From JASJBU01 sp963790775 (GTDB taxonomy: Bacteria; Pseudomonadota; Gammaproteobacteria; Chromatiales; Chromatiaceae): 64,000 nt of DNA. A model generated the notes under the pieces. That model was not told the DNA's origin, made no database searches, and saw nothing but the letters and a program-made list of their open reading frames with translations. The position numbers and the translations under genes were made by a program. The stretch covers positions 620,001 through 684,000 of the forward strand of contig CAWBPR010000008.1 of the NCBI GenBank assembly GCA_963790775.1. Reading direction: 5' to 3'. Below, one piece after another: positions 35,678-45,163 of this stretch. Position 1 is the stretch's first letter. Each line of letters starts with the position of its first letter.

Positions 35678-35691
35678 TTGATTAAGATCAG
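35678..35691. promoter_or_regulatory. FNR/ANR-like box
   Basis: TTGAT-TAAG-ATCAG, one change from TTGAT-N4-ATCAA. It lies 101-114 bases upstream of the octahaem cytochrome (minus) and 140 bases from the divergent peptidase (plus). Confidence 0.5.
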
Positions 35692-35833
35692 ATCGAAATA
35701 TCGTAAGTTGTTGTCATTATTCGGGAAATTACCTATTGCTGTATTGGTAATTCCGGATATTGGGGGTTTGATTAGTTGGTTCTTACTCAATATGATCGGC
35801 TGCCTGAATTGATCAGTTTCCAGGAGTGACTGA

Positions 35834-38752
35834 GTGCTTAAAATCAGCCTTTATATAATTACAACGATATCCTGTCTGGCTGGCCTGCTGCATATGACTC
35901 AGGTGTCTGCTCAGGAAGATGAACTGTTGAGCAATATCCGTCAATTGACTTTCGAGGGTCAGCGGGCGGGAGAGGGGTATTTCAGCGCCGATGGAAAGCA
36001 ACTGATCTTCCAGTCAGAGCGGGATAGCGACAATCCCTTCTATCAGATCTATCTGATGGATCTTGAGAGCGGCGATGTGGATCGAGTCTCTCCCGGAGTC
36101 GGCAAGACCACCTGCGCCTGGATACATCCATCCAACCAGAAAGTGCTGTATGCCTCGACCCATGATGATCCGCAGGCGAGGCAGAAGATGCAGGCCGAGC
36201 TGGATTTTCGGGCCTCCGGACAACAGCGTCGCTACAGCTGGGACTATGATCCGAACTTCGAACTCTACGCCCAGGATCTGCAAACCGGTGAAATGCAGAA
36301 TCTGACCGCAATCAGGGGTTACGATGCCGAGGCAGCCTACTCCCCGGATGGCCGGCAGATCGTGTTCGCCTCCAACCGCCTTGCCTACAGCACAGCGATG
36401 AGTCCTGAAGATGCGCAGCGGTTCGAGCACGACAAGTCCTTCATGATGGAGCTCTATCTGATGAATGAGGACGGGTCTGATCTGAAACGCCTGACCGATG
36501 CCCCCGGTTATGATGGCGGACCCTTCTTCAGCGCAGACGGCAAACAGATCACCTGGCGGCGTTTCTCCCTGGATGGCGCTACCGCCGAGATCTATACCAT
36601 GGATCTTGCCACTGGGGTCGAGAAGCAGATCACCCGCAGCGGGGTGATGTCCTGGGCGCCTTATTTTCACCCCAGCGGGGACTATCTGATCTTCGCTTCC
36701 AACCAGCAGGGGTTCGCCAATTTCGAACTTTACATGGTGGACGCTGCGGGCCGGCAGGAGCCGGTGCGCGTCACCTATACCGATGGCTTCGACGGGCTGC
36801 CGGTGTTTTCCCCCGACGGCAAAAAGCTCTCCTGGACTTCGAAGCGCGGGACGGGAAACAAGAGCCAGATTTTTCTTGCCGACTGGAACCATGCCGAGGC
36901 AAGACGCAAGCTGGTCCTGGAGAGCGGTGAAACGCTGGTGGATGCGGGGTCCATCCTGGCGGACTTCAGTGTCACTGAAGATGACATCCTGGCTGATGAT
37001 GTCCGCCTGCACGTGGAAAGGCTGGCGTCGGATGAGATGGAGGGACGCATGACCGGAACGCCAGGCGAGCACCGCGCCACTGGCTACGTGGCTTCAGTCT
37101 TTTCCCAGTTGGGGCTGACCCCGGGTGGTGACGGGGGCAACTACTTTCAGGAGTTTCCATTCACCGCCGGAGTGAAACTGGGCGAAAAGAACCACTTGCA
37201 GGTGCAGGGAATTGACGCTTCCGAAGCGATTGAGCTGAACCGGGACTGGCGGCCGCTCGCGCTTTCGCGTACCGGCCAGGTCGATTATTCCGAGATCGTT
37301 TTTGCAGGCTACGGCATAGTCGCGCCCGGTGTGGAAAACGTGCCCGACTACGACTCTTACGGCGAGCTGGATGTCACGGGCAAGTGGGTCATGGTGTTGC
37401 GTTTCCAGCCCGAGTCGGTCTCTGCGGAGTGGCGGCGGCATCTGGTGCACTATTCAGACCTGGCCTACAAGGCATCGGTGGCCAAGCGCCTGGGAGCGCT
37501 GGGTTTGATCGTGGTGACCGGTCCGAATGCCGAGGCGCGGGAGCGATTGGTGGAGTTGAAGTCGGATACCGCCAGTTCGTCCACTTCCATCGCCGGAGTC
37601 TCCATCAGCGATGCGCTGGCGGCGCGTCTGCTCGGCCAGGCAGGGAAGGATTTGCAGCAACTGCAGACCGAGCTGGACAAAGGCGAGGTGAGCGAAGGTT
37701 TTGTGGTTCCGGGCGTCAAACTGGCGGTGCATGTGGATCTCTCACGGGAGAAACGCAACGGGCGTAATGTGGTGGGGATTCTCAAGGCCGAGACCCCAAC
37801 CGAGAAACCGCCGGTGATGCTGGGGGCGCATGTGGATCACCTGGGGCGGGGCGAGATATCGGGTTCGCTGGCCAGGGAGAGTGAACGGGGCAAGATTCAC
37901 TATGGCGCGGACGATAACGCCTCCGGGGTGGCGGGGTTGCTGGAGAGCGCACAGTATCTCACCAGCCTGCACAAAACAGGACAATTGAACGCCAAGCGCG
38001 ACATCTGGTTCATCGCCTGGTCAGGGGAGGAGCTGGGCACCCTGGGATCCTCCCATTTTGTCGAGCAGCTGGCGGGAAAAGCCGATCTGCAGGGCAAGGT
38101 GAGCGCCTATCTCAATATGGACATGATCGGGCACCTGCGGGACAAGGTCTATCTGCAGGGCGCGGGTTCCAGCAGTATCTGGTCGCGGGAGATAGAGCGG
38201 CGCAATGTGCCGGTCGGTCTGCCTGTCGCCACCAGTTCTGATCCTTATCTGCCAACGGATTCCACGCCTTTCTATATGCAGAGGGTGCCGGTCCTGAACG
38301 CCTTCACCGGCGCACATGAGGACTATTCAACTCCCAGGGACAAACCCCTGCAGTTGAATTATGAGGGAATACGCGACATTGCCCGGCTGATGTCCGGCAT
38401 CACCCGATCTCTGGCCAGGGCCGATGCAGAGCCGGACTACCTGGAGGTGGAGCGTAAAAAGAGTGGTCTTTCGCGCAAGCATCTGCGGGCCTACCTGGGC
38501 ACCATTCCCGCTTATGGGCAGGAAGATATCAAAGGGGTGAAGCTGCAGGGAGCGGTAAAGGGCGGTCCGGCGGAAAAGGCCGGGGTCAGGGAAGGGGACA
38601 TCCTGGTGGCTCTGGCGGGGGTGGAGATCGAAACCATCCACGATTTCATGGGCGCCCTGGCCGGGCTCAAGGCGGGAGAGAAGACCCGGCTCACGGTGTT
38701 GCGGGACGGACAGCGGGTTGAGCTGGATGTGGTGCCGTCCTCCAGAGAATAG
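35834..38752 (+). CDS. secreted propeller-M28 aminopeptidase-PDZ fusion
   Basis: Large exported peptidase, 972 residues. It has a signal peptide (about 1-26), a TolB/PD40-type beta-propeller (about 35-375; repeated FSADGKQL-type blades), a PA-like insert (about 440-600), an M28 zinc peptidase domain (about 600-860) and a C-terminal PDZ domain (about 880-970). Zinc-site motifs: His666 in HVDHLG, Asp693 in DDNASG, GEELG, NMDMIG and a late His in GAHEDYS. M28 enzymes release N-terminal residues from peptides. GTG start with AGGAG at 35822-35826. It stands alone on its strand, and its propeller-plus-peptidase layout parallels the S9 enzyme at 15651. Confidence 0.9.
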   Translation: MLKISLYIITTISCLAGLLHMTQVSAQEDELLSNIRQLTFEGQRAGEGYFSADGKQLIFQSERDSDNPFYQIYLMDLESGDVDRVSPGVGKTTCAWIHPSNQKVLYASTHDDPQARQKMQAELDFRASGQQRRYSWDYDPNFELYAQDLQTGEMQNLTAIRGYDAEAAYSPDGRQIVFASNRLAYSTAMSPEDAQRFEHDKSFMMELYLMNEDGSDLKRLTDAPGYDGGPFFSADGKQITWRRFSLDGATAEIYTMDLATGVEKQITRSGVMSWAPYFHPSGDYLIFASNQQGFANFELYMVDAAGRQEPVRVTYTDGFDGLPVFSPDGKKLSWTSKRGTGNKSQIFLADWNHAEARRKLVLESGETLVDAGSILADFSVTEDDILADDVRLHVERLASDEMEGRMTGTPGEHRATGYVASVFSQLGLTPGGDGGNYFQEFPFTAGVKLGEKNHLQVQGIDASEAIELNRDWRPLALSRTGQVDYSEIVFAGYGIVAPGVENVPDYDSYGELDVTGKWVMVLRFQPESVSAEWRRHLVHYSDLAYKASVAKRLGALGLIVVTGPNAEARERLVELKSDTASSSTSIAGVSISDALAARLLGQAGKDLQQLQTELDKGEVSEGFVVPGVKLAVHVDLSREKRNGRNVVGILKAETPTEKPPVMLGAHVDHLGRGEISGSLARESERGKIHYGADDNASGVAGLLESAQYLTSLHKTGQLNAKRDIWFIAWSGEELGTLGSSHFVEQLAGKADLQGKVSAYLNMDMIGHLRDKVYLQGAGSSSIWSREIERRNVPVGLPVATSSDPYLPTDSTPFYMQRVPVLNAFTGAHEDYSTPRDKPLQLNYEGIRDIARLMSGITRSLARADAEPDYLEVERKKSGLSRKHLRAYLGTIPAYGQEDIKGVKLQGAVKGGPAEKAGVREGDILVALAGVEIETIHDFMGALAGLKAGEKTRLTVLRDGQRVELDVVPSSRE

Positions 38753-38783
38753 AGTCCGGCCAGCGAGCTAGACTGAATCTTTT

Positions 38784-39506
38784 TCAGGAGTGATGCGCTG
38801 GAGTGCGGGTCACCGCCCACACATCGACCCGCAATGCGCCAGCGCTCTTCAGCAGTTTGGCCACCTCAGAAGCCGTGGCCCCGGTGGTCACCACATCGTC
38901 CAGCAAGGCGATCGTCTTTCCTGCCACCGCGCCATGGAGCATGAAAGCCCGGCGCAGATTCTTCTGGCGCTGTTTGCGATCCAGCCCCGCCTGCGCAGGT
39001 GTGGAACGGGTGCGTTGACAGAGACTGGCGGCAACCGGCAGCCCGAAATGCAGCCCCACAGAGCGGGCTATCTCCAACGCCTGGTTATATCCTCTCTCTC
39101 GCAGACGCAGCCGGTGCAGCGGGACAGGCAGGATCAGCTGGGGCAGGGCTGCCTGTTGTGCTGCAAGCTGGTCACACAGCAGCTCAGCCAATAATCCGGC
39201 GTGGTTGAGTCGGCGATTGAACTTCAGCCGACTGATCAGCGGACCGGTCAGATGGTCGTACTCCAGGGCCGCGTAGCAGCGGTCGAACTCAGGGCGCTTC
39301 TGACTGCAGCGGCCACAGACCGAGTTGACTGGCGCGCCGGCAGGCAGAGGCAATGCGCAGATTGCGCAGGAATGCTTATTGTAGGGCAGGTTTTGGGCGC
39401 ATGGGCCGCACAGGTCACGACCCTCATCGCCCGGCGCGCCGCACAGCAGACAGCGTCGGGGATAGAGAGCGTCCGGTAGTTTATTTATCCAGTTGTAAAC
39501 CTGCAT
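38784..39506 (-). CDS. comF: ComF-family phosphoribosyltransferase-like protein
   Basis: 241 residues. Two zinc-ribbon style Cys pairs at the N-terminus (CLLCG, CGPC, CAIC, CGRC) precede a phosphoribosyltransferase fold with the PRPP loop ALLDDVVTTGAT. ComF is linked to DNA uptake in competent bacteria; its exact activity is unsettled. Start at 39506 (MQVYNW), with GGGAAG upstream. It is divergent from bioB, an order often seen in gammaproteobacteria. Its first codons overlap the BirA-type operator. Confidence 0.9.
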   Translation of the reverse strand: MQVYNWINKLPDALYPRRCLLCGAPGDEGRDLCGPCAQNLPYNKHSCAICALPLPAGAPVNSVCGRCSQKRPEFDRCYAALEYDHLTGPLISRLKFNRRLNHAGLLAELLCDQLAAQQAALPQLILPVPLHRLRLRERGYNQALEIARSVGLHFGLPVAASLCQRTRSTPAQAGLDRKQRQKNLRRAFMLHGAVAGKTIALLDDVVTTGATASEVAKLLKSAGALRVDVWAVTRTPAHHS

Positions 39507-39525
39507 TGTCTTCCCTGGTTGACAG
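39493..39525. promoter_or_regulatory. BirA-type biotin operator
   Basis: TTGTAAACC (39493-39501), 15 bases, GGTTGACAG (39517-39525). This fits the BirA operator TTGTAAACC-N15-GGTTTACAA with two changes in the right arm. It lies 60 bases ahead of bioB and overlaps the start of comF, so the biotin-bound repressor could control both. Confidence 0.82.
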
Positions 39526-39584
39526 CTGGGCGCTGTTCTATACCATTGCCGAATCCGCAATCATCCTTGAGCCGTTTTTTTTCC

Positions 39585-40589
39585 ATGAATGACACTATCT
39601 TACGCCATGACTGGGCGCTGCACGAGATCGAGTCGCTGCTCGGTCAACCCTTCAATGACCTGATGTTCCGCGCCCAGACCCTGCATCGCGCCCATTTCGA
39701 TCCCAACCAGGTACAGGTCAGCAGCCTGCTCAGCATCAAGACCGGCGCCTGCGCCGAGGATTGCGGTTACTGTTCCCAGAGCGCCAGGCATGCCACGGGG
39801 CTGGAGGCGGAGAAGCTGATGCCCCTGGCGGATGTGGTGGAGGCCGCCGAGGCCGCCAAGGCGAAAGGGGCCAGCCGCTTCTGCATGGGCGCGGCCTGGC
39901 GCAATCCCACCGACAAGAACCTGCAGCGGGTGATTGAGATGGTGCAGGCGGTGCATGAGCTGGGCATGGAGACCTGCCTCACCCTGGGCATGTTGACCCA
40001 ACCCCAGGCCGAGCGACTCAGACAGGCGGGGCTCGACTACTACAACCACAATCTCGATACCTCCCCGGAATTCTATGGCAATGTGATCACCACCCGCACC
40101 TTTGATGACCGCCTGCAGACCCTGTCCCATGTCAGGGATGCGGGGATCAGCGTCTGTTCCGGCGGTATCCTCGGCATGGGTGAGTCGCGCCGGGATCGCG
40201 CCAGCATGCTGCGGGAACTGGCGAACCTGCCCAGACATCCGGAGTCGGTGCCGATCAACATGCTGGTACAGGTGGAGGGCACCCCGCTGTTTGGTGCGGA
40301 TGAGATCGACTCTCTGGAATTCATCCGCACCATTGCGGTGGCGCGCATCCTGATGCCGGAGTCCTATGTGCGGCTCTCCGCCGGGCGCACCGGGATGAGC
40401 GACGAGATGCAGGCGTTGTGTTTTCTGGCGGGGGCCAACTCCATCTTCTACGGCGAGCGGCTGCTCACCACCGACAATCCCGAAACCGATGCCGACCGGG
40501 CGCTGTTCGAGCGTCTGGGGCTGAGCATGGAGCAGCGTGTGGAGACTGAGGTCAAGGCCGCCAAGGTACCTTGCAGCAAGGCGGGCTAA
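39585..40589 (+). CDS. bioB: biotin synthase
   Basis: Radical-SAM enzyme that inserts sulfur into dethiobiotin, 334 residues. CAEDCGYC (CxxxCxxC) binds the SAM [4Fe-4S] cluster; YNHNLDTSPEFY, GILGMGES and RLSAGRTGMSDE are typical of BioB. Start MNDTILRHDW at 39585; an upstream in-frame extension crosses the operator and is unlikely. It is the first gene of bioB-bioF-bioH-bioC-bioD, with the next gene starting right after its stop. Confidence 0.97.
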   Translation: MNDTILRHDWALHEIESLLGQPFNDLMFRAQTLHRAHFDPNQVQVSSLLSIKTGACAEDCGYCSQSARHATGLEAEKLMPLADVVEAAEAAKAKGASRFCMGAAWRNPTDKNLQRVIEMVQAVHELGMETCLTLGMLTQPQAERLRQAGLDYYNHNLDTSPEFYGNVITTRTFDDRLQTLSHVRDAGISVCSGGILGMGESRRDRASMLRELANLPRHPESVPINMLVQVEGTPLFGADEIDSLEFIRTIAVARILMPESYVRLSAGRTGMSDEMQALCFLAGANSIFYGERLLTTDNPETDADRALFERLGLSMEQRVETEVKAAKVPCSKAG

Positions 40590-41756
40590 GTGGCGCTGAA
40601 GCAGCTCGCAGCGGATCTGCAACAGCGCCATACCGCCCAGCTCTATCGCTCGCGCCGGGTGGTTGAGGGACCCCAGCAGCCGGAGCTGCTGGTGGATGGC
40701 CGTTGCATGCTGGCCTTCTGCAGCAATGACTACCTGGGGCTGGCGAATCATCCACAAGTCATCAAGGCGCTGCAGGCCGGCGCGGACCTCTACGGAGTAG
40801 GCAGTGGCGCCGCGCACCTGATCAGCGGCCATAGCCGGGCCCATCATGCCCTCGAGGAGGAGCTGGCGGAGTTTACCGGCCGTCCCCGGGCTCTGCTCTT
40901 CTCCACCGGCTACATGGCCAATCTGGGGGTGATCTCCGCCCTGTTGGGGCGCGGCGACAGCCTGTTTGAGGACCGCTTGAATCATGCCTCGCTGATCGAT
41001 GCGGGCCTGCTTGCGCGGGCCAGGCTGAAGCGCTACCGGCATGCCGACATGCAGAGCCTGCAACAACAGCTCGGTGGCGCGGCGCAGGGTCGCAGGATGA
41101 TCGCCACGGACGGGGTGTTCAGCATGGATGGGGATATCGCACCCTTACCGGAACTGGCCGCCCTGGCAAAGGAACACGATGCCTGGCTGATGGTGGATGA
41201 CGCCCATGGGCTTGGTGTTCTGGGTGAAGGCGGCCGGGGGAGCTTGAGCCACTTCGGCTTAAACCATGACGCGGCGCCGGTGCTGATGGGCACCCTGGGC
41301 AAGGCCTTCGGCACCTTCGGCGCCTTTGTCGCGGGCAGTGAGGAGCTGATCGAGACCCTGATCCAGCAGGCCCGCAGTTACATCTATACCACCGCAACGC
41401 CACCTGCGGTAGCGGAGGCGACGCGGGTCAGCCTGCGCATTGCGCAACAGGAGTCCTGGCGGAGGGAGCGCTTAAATACGCTGATCGCCAGGTTTCGCCA
41501 GGCGGCGGTTCAGCTGGATCTGCCGCTGATGGCATCGGAGACCCCGATCCAGCCGCTGCTGGCGGGCAGTGCCGAGCGCGCCATGACCTGGAGCCGTCAG
41601 CTGGAGGCCCAGGGCATCCTGGCGACAGCCATCCGCCCGCCCACGGTGCCCGAGGGGAGCGCCCGCTTGCGCATCACCTTTTCCGCGCTGCATACCGATC
41701 GCCAGGTCGACTGCTTGCTGGACGCCCTGGCAAAACTGCCGAGGGAGTCGGCGTGA
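40590..41756 (+). CDS. bioF: 8-amino-7-oxononanoate synthase
   Basis: PLP enzyme joining pimeloyl thioester and alanine, 388 residues. FCSNDYLGLANHP, GVGSGAAHLISGH, VDDAHGLGVLG and the PLP lysine in GTLGKAFGTFGAF are visible. GTG start immediately after the bioB stop, so translation is coupled. It overlaps bioH by 4 bases. Confidence 0.96.
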   Translation: MALKQLAADLQQRHTAQLYRSRRVVEGPQQPELLVDGRCMLAFCSNDYLGLANHPQVIKALQAGADLYGVGSGAAHLISGHSRAHHALEEELAEFTGRPRALLFSTGYMANLGVISALLGRGDSLFEDRLNHASLIDAGLLARARLKRYRHADMQSLQQQLGGAAQGRRMIATDGVFSMDGDIAPLPELAALAKEHDAWLMVDDAHGLGVLGEGGRGSLSHFGLNHDAAPVLMGTLGKAFGTFGAFVAGSEELIETLIQQARSYIYTTATPPAVAEATRVSLRIAQQESWRRERLNTLIARFRQAAVQLDLPLMASETPIQPLLAGSAERAMTWSRQLEAQGILATAIRPPTVPEGSARLRITFSALHTDRQVDCLLDALAKLPRESA

Positions 41757-42536
41757 CGCTGGCGGTTAAAAGCATGGGGCAGGGCGGCCCAGATCTGGTG
41801 CTGCTGCACGGCTGGGGGATGAACTCGGCGGTGTGGGGTGATTTCGCAGACCAGCTTGCAGAGTGCTATCGCCTCTGGCTGATCGACCTGCCGGGGCATG
41901 GTGAGAGCGGCTATGCCGGGGAGCGGGAGCTGGCGGAGTGGTCACGGGCCTGCCTGGCGGTTGCGCCGCAGCAGGCCATCTGGATCGGCTGGTCGCTGGG
42001 CGCCGAGATCGCGCTCCAGGCGGCTCTGCTGGAACCGGACAGCATCAGCGCGGACTGCTCAGCCTCTGCGGAACGCCGCGCTTCGCCCAGGCCGATGACT
42101 GGCCGGCTGCGATGGCGGAACAGACCCTGGAGCAGTTCATCAGCGCCTCACGCCTCGATCACCGGAAGACCCTGGAGCGGTTTCTGGCGCTGCAGGTGCG
42201 GGGCAGTGAGCAGGCCCGGGAGAGCCTGCGGAACTTGAAACAGCAGCTGAGACTGAAGCCGGACCCTAATCCGGAGGCCCTGGATGCCGGTCTTGGCCTG
42301 CTGAAGACGGTTGATCTGCGCAACCAATTAGCGCAACTCACCTGCCCGATGGGCTGGCTGTTCGGCGAGCGGGATACCCTGGTCCCGGCGGGCGTCGCGG
42401 AGAACCTGCGGGGCTGGATGCCTGACGCGCAGACAGCGGTCATTGGGGGTGCAGCCCACGCCCCGTTTCTGTCACATATGAATCAAACAGTCGGAGCTAT
42501 GGTAACATGCTGGAGCGGTTCGATGCAGCCGAATAA
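41753..42536 (+). pseudogene. bioH: pimeloyl-ACP methyl ester esterase, two frameshifts
   Basis: Alpha/beta-hydrolase that removes the methyl ester from pimeloyl-ACP. LHGWGMNSAVW, LPGHGESG and the nucleophile motif GWSLGAE are in the first frame. LLSLCGTPRFAQADDWP, FGERDTLVP and AHAPFLSH continue in a second frame after a shift near 42045-42060. A third frame near 42505 gives a natural end (MLERFDAAE, stop at 42534). Without the second correction the frame would run into bioC. All catalytic residues survive when the frames are joined, so I think the gene is really intact and the sequence has two missing bases. Confidence 0.8.
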
Positions 42537-43389
42537 TCATCCTTCAATCATCGACAAGCGTCAGGCAAGGCGGTCTTTCGAGCGCGCCGCCGCCGGTTAT
42601 GACGCGGTCGCGGTGCTGCAGCGGGAGACCGCGAAGCGGATGCTCGAACGGCTCGACTATATCCAGCACTCACCGGGGGTGATTCTGGATGTGGGGGCGG
42701 GCACCGGCGAGGCGACGCTTTCCCTGGGCAAGCGCTATCGCAAGGCCAGGACCATTGCCCTCGATTTTGCCCTGCCGATGTTGCAGCAGGCGCGCAAGCG
42801 GGGTTCCTGGCTGCGCCGTCCGCGCTGCATCTGCGGCGATGCGGAACAGCTGCCGCTGGCGGATCACTCGGTGGACCTGATCTTCTCCAATGCGGCGTTG
42901 CAGTGGTGCAATGACCTGGAGGCCACCTTCCAGGAATTCATGCGGGTGCTGCGGCCTGAGGGCCTGTTGATGTTCTCCACTTTCGGTCCCGAGACCCTGG
43001 CTGAGCTGCGGCAAAGCTGGGCTGCGGTGGATGGCAGGCCCCACGTCAGTCCGTTTCCGGACATGCACGATATCGGCGATGCGATGCTGCGCGCCGGTTT
43101 GTTCAACCCGGTGGTGGATGTGGACCGCATGTCGCTCACCTATGCGGATGTGCCGGGCCTGATGCGGGACCTCAAGACCCTGGGGGCGCACAACGTCACC
43201 GCGGGACGGCAGCGCGGCCTCACCGGCAAAGGGCGCCTCAAGGCAATGTTTGAGGCCTATGAGCAATTCCGCATCGACGGTCGGCTGCCGGCCAGCTACG
43301 AGGTGGTCTATGGACATGCCTGGGCGCCCCGGCAATTCACCCGGGATGGGGTGACCGCCATTCCCCTGGAATCCCTCGGCCGTCTGTGA
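42523..43389 (+). CDS. bioC: malonyl-ACP O-methyltransferase
   Basis: SAM-dependent methyltransferase that starts pimelate synthesis by methylating malonyl-ACP, 288 residues. ILDVGAGTGEATL is the SAM-binding motif; FERAAAGYDAVAVLQRE at the N-terminus and FSNAALQWCNDL are typical of BioC. Start ATG 42523 with GGAG at 42512-42515, overlapping the restored end of bioH. The stop overlaps the bioD start (TGATG). Confidence 0.94.
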   Translation: MQPNNHPSIIDKRQARRSFERAAAGYDAVAVLQRETAKRMLERLDYIQHSPGVILDVGAGTGEATLSLGKRYRKARTIALDFALPMLQQARKRGSWLRRPRCICGDAEQLPLADHSVDLIFSNAALQWCNDLEATFQEFMRVLRPEGLLMFSTFGPETLAELRQSWAAVDGRPHVSPFPDMHDIGDAMLRAGLFNPVVDVDRMSLTYADVPGLMRDLKTLGAHNVTAGRQRGLTGKGRLKAMFEAYEQFRIDGRLPASYEVVYGHAWAPRQFTRDGVTAIPLESLGRL

Positions 43390-44072
43390 TGACTGCCGGG
43401 TTTTTCATCACCGGCACGGACACCGGCTGCGGCAAGACCGAGGTCACCCTGGGGCTGATGTACAAACTGCAACAGGCCGGGTTCAATGTGCAGGGCTTGA
43501 AACCTGTCGCGGCGGGCGCCGAGCAGACCCCCCAGGGCCTGTGTAACGAGGATGCGTTGCGCATCCAGCAACAGTGCAGCCTGGAGATCCCCTATCAACA
43601 GGTCAATCCGTTTGTCTATGCCCCGCCGATTGCCCCGCATCTGGCCGCCGAGGAAGCGGGGCGCGATATCGATATAGCTGTCATTATGAGCGCCTTCTGG
43701 CAACTTGTCGGGAAGTCAGATCAGGTGATCGTCGAAGGCGCCGGGGGCTGGCGCGTGCCCATCGGGGGTGACATGACGCTGGCTGACCTGGCGGTGATGC
43801 TGAACCTGCCGGTGATCCTGGTGGTGGGAATGAAGCTGGGGTGTATCAACCATGCCATTTTGACCGCCGAGAGTATCCGTCAGGCCGGGCTGACATTGCA
43901 CGGCTGGGTCGCCAACCAGATCGATCCCGACATGCAGGCCCGGGAAGGTAATCTCAAGACCCTGCGCCAGTGGCTGCCCGCGCCCTGCCTGGGCGAGATC
44001 CCCTATCTTGAACAGCCGACACCGGAACGGATCGGCGGTTATCTGGTGGATTTAAACAAGGGTTGTAAGTAA
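43389..44072 (+). CDS. bioD: ATP-dependent dethiobiotin synthetase
   Basis: Closes the ureido ring of dethiobiotin with CO2 and ATP, 227 residues. P-loop GTDTGCGKTEVTLG, then LKPVAAGAE and VEGAGGWRVPI are typical. ATG 43389 is chosen over the GTG three bases earlier because it overlaps the bioC stop. bioA, the remaining pathway gene, is not in the window. Confidence 0.96.
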   Translation: MTAGFFITGTDTGCGKTEVTLGLMYKLQQAGFNVQGLKPVAAGAEQTPQGLCNEDALRIQQQCSLEIPYQQVNPFVYAPPIAPHLAAEEAGRDIDIAVIMSAFWQLVGKSDQVIVEGAGGWRVPIGGDMTLADLAVMLNLPVILVVGMKLGCINHAILTAESIRQAGLTLHGWVANQIDPDMQAREGNLKTLRQWLPAPCLGEIPYLEQPTPERIGGYLVDLNKGCK

Positions 44073-44176
44073 CCGATGATTCCACACTATCCGTAGCTGT
44101 GGCTTTTGCACCTGTAATTACGTCCCGGTTCATTGACCGCTATTAAACGCAGCGGAAGGATGGGTGCAGCGCCTTG

Positions 44177-45163
44177 TCAGGTTTCTGTATCCGGTTGCAG
44201 GGTTATGACGACATTTCCCTTCTTGTGGCCTTTTTCCACATACCGGTGAGCCTCGACTATCTGCTCCAATGGATAGCTTCTATCGATGACCGATTTAAGC
44301 TTTCCATCTTCAATAAGCCTTTTGAGGAAAATTAAATCATCGGTTCTATAGCTTGCCACCAAAGAGATGACTTGCTGGTTGCTGGTCAGTGAAGTCCATA
44401 GCCCGCGAAGCTGTTCTCTAAGCGTAGGGTTGGCTAACAGGTAGCGGCCATTCTGCTGCAGCAAGTCTTTACTGCGTGAAAACGGGCTCTTGCCTATGGT
44501 GTCGAAGATCACATCATAGGTCTCTCCGTTACGGGTGAAATCCTCTTGCGTGTAATCGATGACCTTATCGGCGCCCAGTGATTTCACCAGCTCAATATTC
44601 GAGGTGCCGCATACCGCGGTAACGTCTGCGCCAAAGACCCTGGCGAGTTGTACCGCAAAGGCGCCTATGCTGCCGGTGCTGCCATAGATCAGGACTTTTT
44701 CTCCAGGCTGGATATTGCCTCTTCTGAGAAAATGTAGTGCGTTGAGTCCCCCGACAGGAACGGCGGCGGCCTCCTCATAGCTCATGTTGGCAGGTTTTAA
44801 GGCCACCGATGCATCTTCAGGCAGGCATCTGTATTCGGCATAGGCGCCAAAACCAGCGCCGATCGGCGCAAAAACCGGGTCACCTGCTTTGAACAGCTTT
44901 ACCTCTTTGCCGGTTGATTCGACGACCCCGGCCAACTGCTGGCCTAATATTTTGATTCTTGGCTTGATGAGACCAAAATACAGACGCAAGGGCAGCCAGA
45001 GATAATTATGAATCTGGTATCTGCGGGCTTCACAGTCCCCGGTTTCGACGGTTGTCGCAAGGATTCGTATCAGTACTTCATTGTCCCTGGGAACGGGTTT
45101 ATCCACCTCTTGGAGTTGCAGAACCTCCGGAGGCCCGTAGTCTGTCCATACCATTGCTTTCAT
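44177..45163 (-). CDS. zinc-independent medium-chain oxidoreductase (quinone reductase type)
   Basis: NAD(P)-dependent alcohol dehydrogenase superfamily, 328 residues. It has a GroES-like N-terminal half and a Rossmann half with VLIYGSTGSIGAFAVQLAR. The catalytic-zinc ligands are absent, so a quinone or enone reductase is more likely than an alcohol dehydrogenase. Its start overlaps the stop of its upstream paralogue by ATGA, indicating a two-gene operon born by tandem duplication. The substrate is unknown. Confidence 0.85.
   Translation of the reverse strand: MKAMVWTDYGPPEVLQLQEVDKPVPRDNEVLIRILATTVETGDCEARRYQIHNYLWLPLRLYFGLIKPRIKILGQQLAGVVESTGKEVKLFKAGDPVFAPIGAGFGAYAEYRCLPEDASVALKPANMSYEEAAAVPVGGLNALHFLRRGNIQPGEKVLIYGSTGSIGAFAVQLARVFGADVTAVCGTSNIELVKSLGADKVIDYTQEDFTRNGETYDVIFDTIGKSPFSRSKDLLQQNGRYLLANPTLREQLRGLWTSLTSNQQVISLVASYRTDDLIFLKRLIEDGKLKSVIDRSYPLEQIVEAHRYVEKGHKKGNVVITLQPDTET

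Noticed and set aside
39600..41066. 488-codon antisense open frame opposite bioB-bioF
   Set aside because: Shadow of two well-conserved genes; no motif.
41938..43389. A natural BioH-BioC fusion protein
   Set aside because: The start of this frame is non-BioH sequence, bioC has its own ribosome site and ATG, and a one-base change near 42505 gives bioH a normal end. Frameshift errors explain it better.
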